DNA of 6,823 bases from positions 1-6,823 of the forward strand of contig JABUUR010000011.1 of assembly GCA_021443065.1 (NCBI GenBank), given 5' to 3'. Each line of letters starts with the position of its first letter. Within the stretch, counting starts at the first letter, position 1. Shown here piece by piece: positions 5,940-6,823 of the stretch. The DNA comes from Fibrobacter sp. (lineage in GTDB: Bacteria > Fibrobacterota > Fibrobacteria > Fibrobacterales > Fibrobacteraceae). Below the pieces are notes generated by a model. It was given only the letters and a program-made list of their open reading frames with translations, ran no database searches and was not told where the DNA came from. Position numbers and translations under genes: made by a program.

Positions 5940-6655
5940 AAAGCCTGAAGGGCGTACAGGGAGACCTTCTTCGACTTGTTGTTATCTTCTTTGAGAATCC
6001 CGATGTCAAAGTCCAGGCGAACACGAGTGGCACCTACGGCAATCTCGGCCTTTGGAATAATATCGGCCATAAAGTCACGGATGGGGTGCCTGATGGTAGA
6101 AGATGCAGTCACTTCGACCATCAGCAAGAAATACTTACCAAAATGCAACGTGGGCTGAGTGGCAATTTCCATTTGCGCCCATCCGTCACCCTTGTCCACA
6201 CCATCCAGGACGCCCACGCGGGCTTCGTAATAGTTGGAAAAAACCTTGGCAATGTAATGCTCCTTACCGTAGGTCAAGATAACCGCGGTTCGATCGTTGC
6301 GGTTGAGGCCAAAGTATCCATCCAATTCGATAAAGCCGGATGTTCCAATGCGGTAGCGGCCACCGAAATCGATGGATGCAACCATGTTGCTCAACCGATT
6401 ATACGAAAAAAGATCGACCTTTAAGCCCAAGTCCCAATCTTTGGCAACCTGTCCCATGATATTGATGGGGAAAAGCACCTGATCGTTAAAATTCGACTGC
6501 AAACCGAAACCTGCGGCAATTTTAGGAGACTCACGACCGTCCGGACCGTAAGTGTAGCGCATGTTCCAGATACGATCCACTGCAAAAGAACTTGTGGTAA
6601 ACATGAAAACCACAAGGCTTACGACAGCGATAACAGAAAAACGATTAGTACCCAT
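5936..6655 (-). CDS. Exported protein of unknown function, possibly a small outer-membrane barrel
   Basis: From ATG at 6655 the protein has 239 residues. MGTNR followed by a hydrophobic core and TTSSFA gives a Sec signal peptide with probable cleavage after A25. The mature part has many short alternating strands rich in Gly and aromatics (for example IDFGGRYRIGTSGFIELDGYFGLNRN and KAEIAVGATRVRLDFDIGIL), and it ends in a Phe, which suits a small outer-membrane beta-barrel but does not prove it. There are no catalytic motifs and I do not recognise the family. A longer frame back to a TTG at 6691 exists, but it places 12 non-hydrophobic residues before the signal peptide and overlaps the operator-like palindrome, so I rejected it. 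No clear Shine-Dalgarno precedes the ATG. It converges with comEC (stops share one CTAG) and diverges from hisC. Confidence 0.75.
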   Translation of the reverse strand: MGTNRFSVIAVVSLVVFMFTTSSFAVDRIWNMRYTYGPDGRESPKIAAGFGLQSNFNDQVLFPINIMGQVAKDWDLGLKVDLFSYNRLSNMVASIDFGGRYRIGTSGFIELDGYFGLNRNDRTAVILTYGKEHYIAKVFSNYYEARVGVLDGVDKGDGWAQMEIATQPTLHFGKYFLLMVEVTASSTIRHPIRDFMADIIPKAEIAVGATRVRLDFDIGILKEDNNKSKKVSLYALQAF

Positions 6656-6687
6656 ATATGCAAACTTAAATAAATTTTCTGAAAATG

Positions 6688-6699
6688 GCAAACGTTTGC
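6688..6699. promoter_or_regulatory. LacI/PurR-type operator-like palindrome
   Basis: GCAAACGTTTGC is a perfect 12-bp palindrome with a central CG. It is the same as the core of the E. coli PurR operator and typical of LacI-family binding sites, which bind as dimers with hinge helices at the central CpG. It lies about 33 bp before the hisC start and the same distance before the exported-protein gene, so a regulator here could act on either. The match is seen directly; that a LacI-family repressor binds it is inference. Confidence 0.45.
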
Positions 6700-6714
6700 T
6701 AAATTTGTAGCAAA
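6695..6714. promoter_or_regulatory. Second inverted repeat overlapping the palindrome
   Basis: TTTGCTA (6695-6701) and TAGCAAA (6708-6714) are perfect complements separated by six bases. The left arm uses the right half of the 12-bp palindrome, so three TTTGC/GCAAA half-sites stand in a row between 6688 and 6714. It may be a second operator arrangement or a transcript hairpin just upstream of the hisC ribosome binding site. Confidence 0.35.
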
Positions 6715-6731
6715 ATTGAAAGAGGTTTTAT

Positions 6732-6823
6732 ATGATTGAACCGCGCCCGGAATTATCCAAGCTTTCTGACTACGTCCCCGGCAAGTCCATGGACGAAATT
6801 CGCGCAAAATACGGCCTTACCGA
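6732..6823 (+). CDS. hisC: Histidinol-phosphate aminotransferase, N-terminal fragment
   Basis: The window ends after 30 codons. The visible residues R-P-E-L-S-K-L-S-D-Y-V-P-G-K-S and D-E-I-R-A-K-Y-G-L (residues 5-29) match the conserved N-terminus of HisC, a PLP-dependent class I/II aminotransferase. HisC converts imidazole-acetol phosphate and glutamate to histidinol phosphate in cytoplasmic histidine synthesis. GAGG at 6722-6725 with a 6-base spacer supports the ATG. The PLP-binding lysine and most of the protein lie outside the window, so a paralogous HisC-like aminotransferase remains possible. The preceding palindromes suggest local regulation; no attenuator-like His-rich leader peptide is visible in the 76-bp gap. 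Confidence 0.8.
   Translation, partial: MIEPRPELSKLSDYVPGKSMDEIRAKYGLT

Larger units (their letters stand above)
6656..6731. promoter_or_regulatory. Divergent regulatory region between the exported-protein gene and hisC
   Basis: 76 bp, AT-rich, holding a 12-bp palindrome (6688-6699) and an overlapping 7-6-7 inverted repeat (6695-6714). For the minus-strand gene, TTGCCA (6691-6686) is a possible -35 with a weak TTTAAG/TTAAGT about 15-16 bp downstream, and the palindrome would overlap it. For hisC I see no convincing -35/-10 pair, only a good ribosome binding site, GAGG at 6722-6725. Confidence 0.5.

Noticed and set aside
6656..6691. N-terminal extension of the exported protein to TTG at 6691
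   Set aside because: It would put 12 extra residues before a good signal peptide and its first bases lie in the operator-like palindrome; the ATG at 6655 fits better.

Overview
The window looks like chromosomal DNA from a Gram-negative-type, mesophilic bacterium. It encodes exported proteins with Sec signals, one probable lipoprotein and one probable outer-membrane or periplasmic protein. Codon style and gene content (a DUF4416 protein, several envelope metalloproteases, REP-like GTCATCCCGG repeats between genes) fit the Fibrobacter/Fibrobacterota lineage. That assignment is an inference from general resemblance and was not tested.

Layout, left to right. (1) Positions 1-743, minus strand: an N-terminally membrane-anchored protein with a TPR-like segment and a gluzincin (peptidase MA) active site, cut off by the window edge. 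(2) Positions 765-1379, plus strand: a small multi-pass M50-like zinc peptidase, divergent from gene 1 with only 21 bp between the start codons. (3) Positions 1380-1650: a convergent intergenic stretch built of short palindromic and direct repeats; one hairpin there has a T-run and could act as a terminator. (4) Positions 1651-3480, minus strand: a two-gene unit made of an exported metzincin-type metalloprotease followed 9 bp later by a DUF4416 protein whose C-terminal tail runs into the repeat DNA. (5) Positions 3549-5939, plus strand: a full-length comEC, the inner-membrane DNA uptake channel with a complete C-terminal metallo-beta-lactamase-like domain. (6) Positions 5936-6655, minus strand: an exported protein of unknown function, convergent with comEC, with both stop codons read from the same CTAG. 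(7) Positions 6656-6731: a short divergent regulatory region holding a perfect 12-bp LacI/PurR-type palindrome and an overlapping second inverted repeat. (8) Positions 6732 to the end, plus strand: the start of hisC (histidinol-phosphate aminotransferase).

The genes do not form one obvious pathway. The most notable features are three unrelated zinc-metalloprotease folds within about 3.5 kb, the repeat-derived C-terminus of the DUF4416 gene with a duplicated tail, and the operator-like palindromes upstream of hisC. I see no phage, IS element, CRISPR array, tRNA or rRNA, and no convincing new multi-gene defence system.
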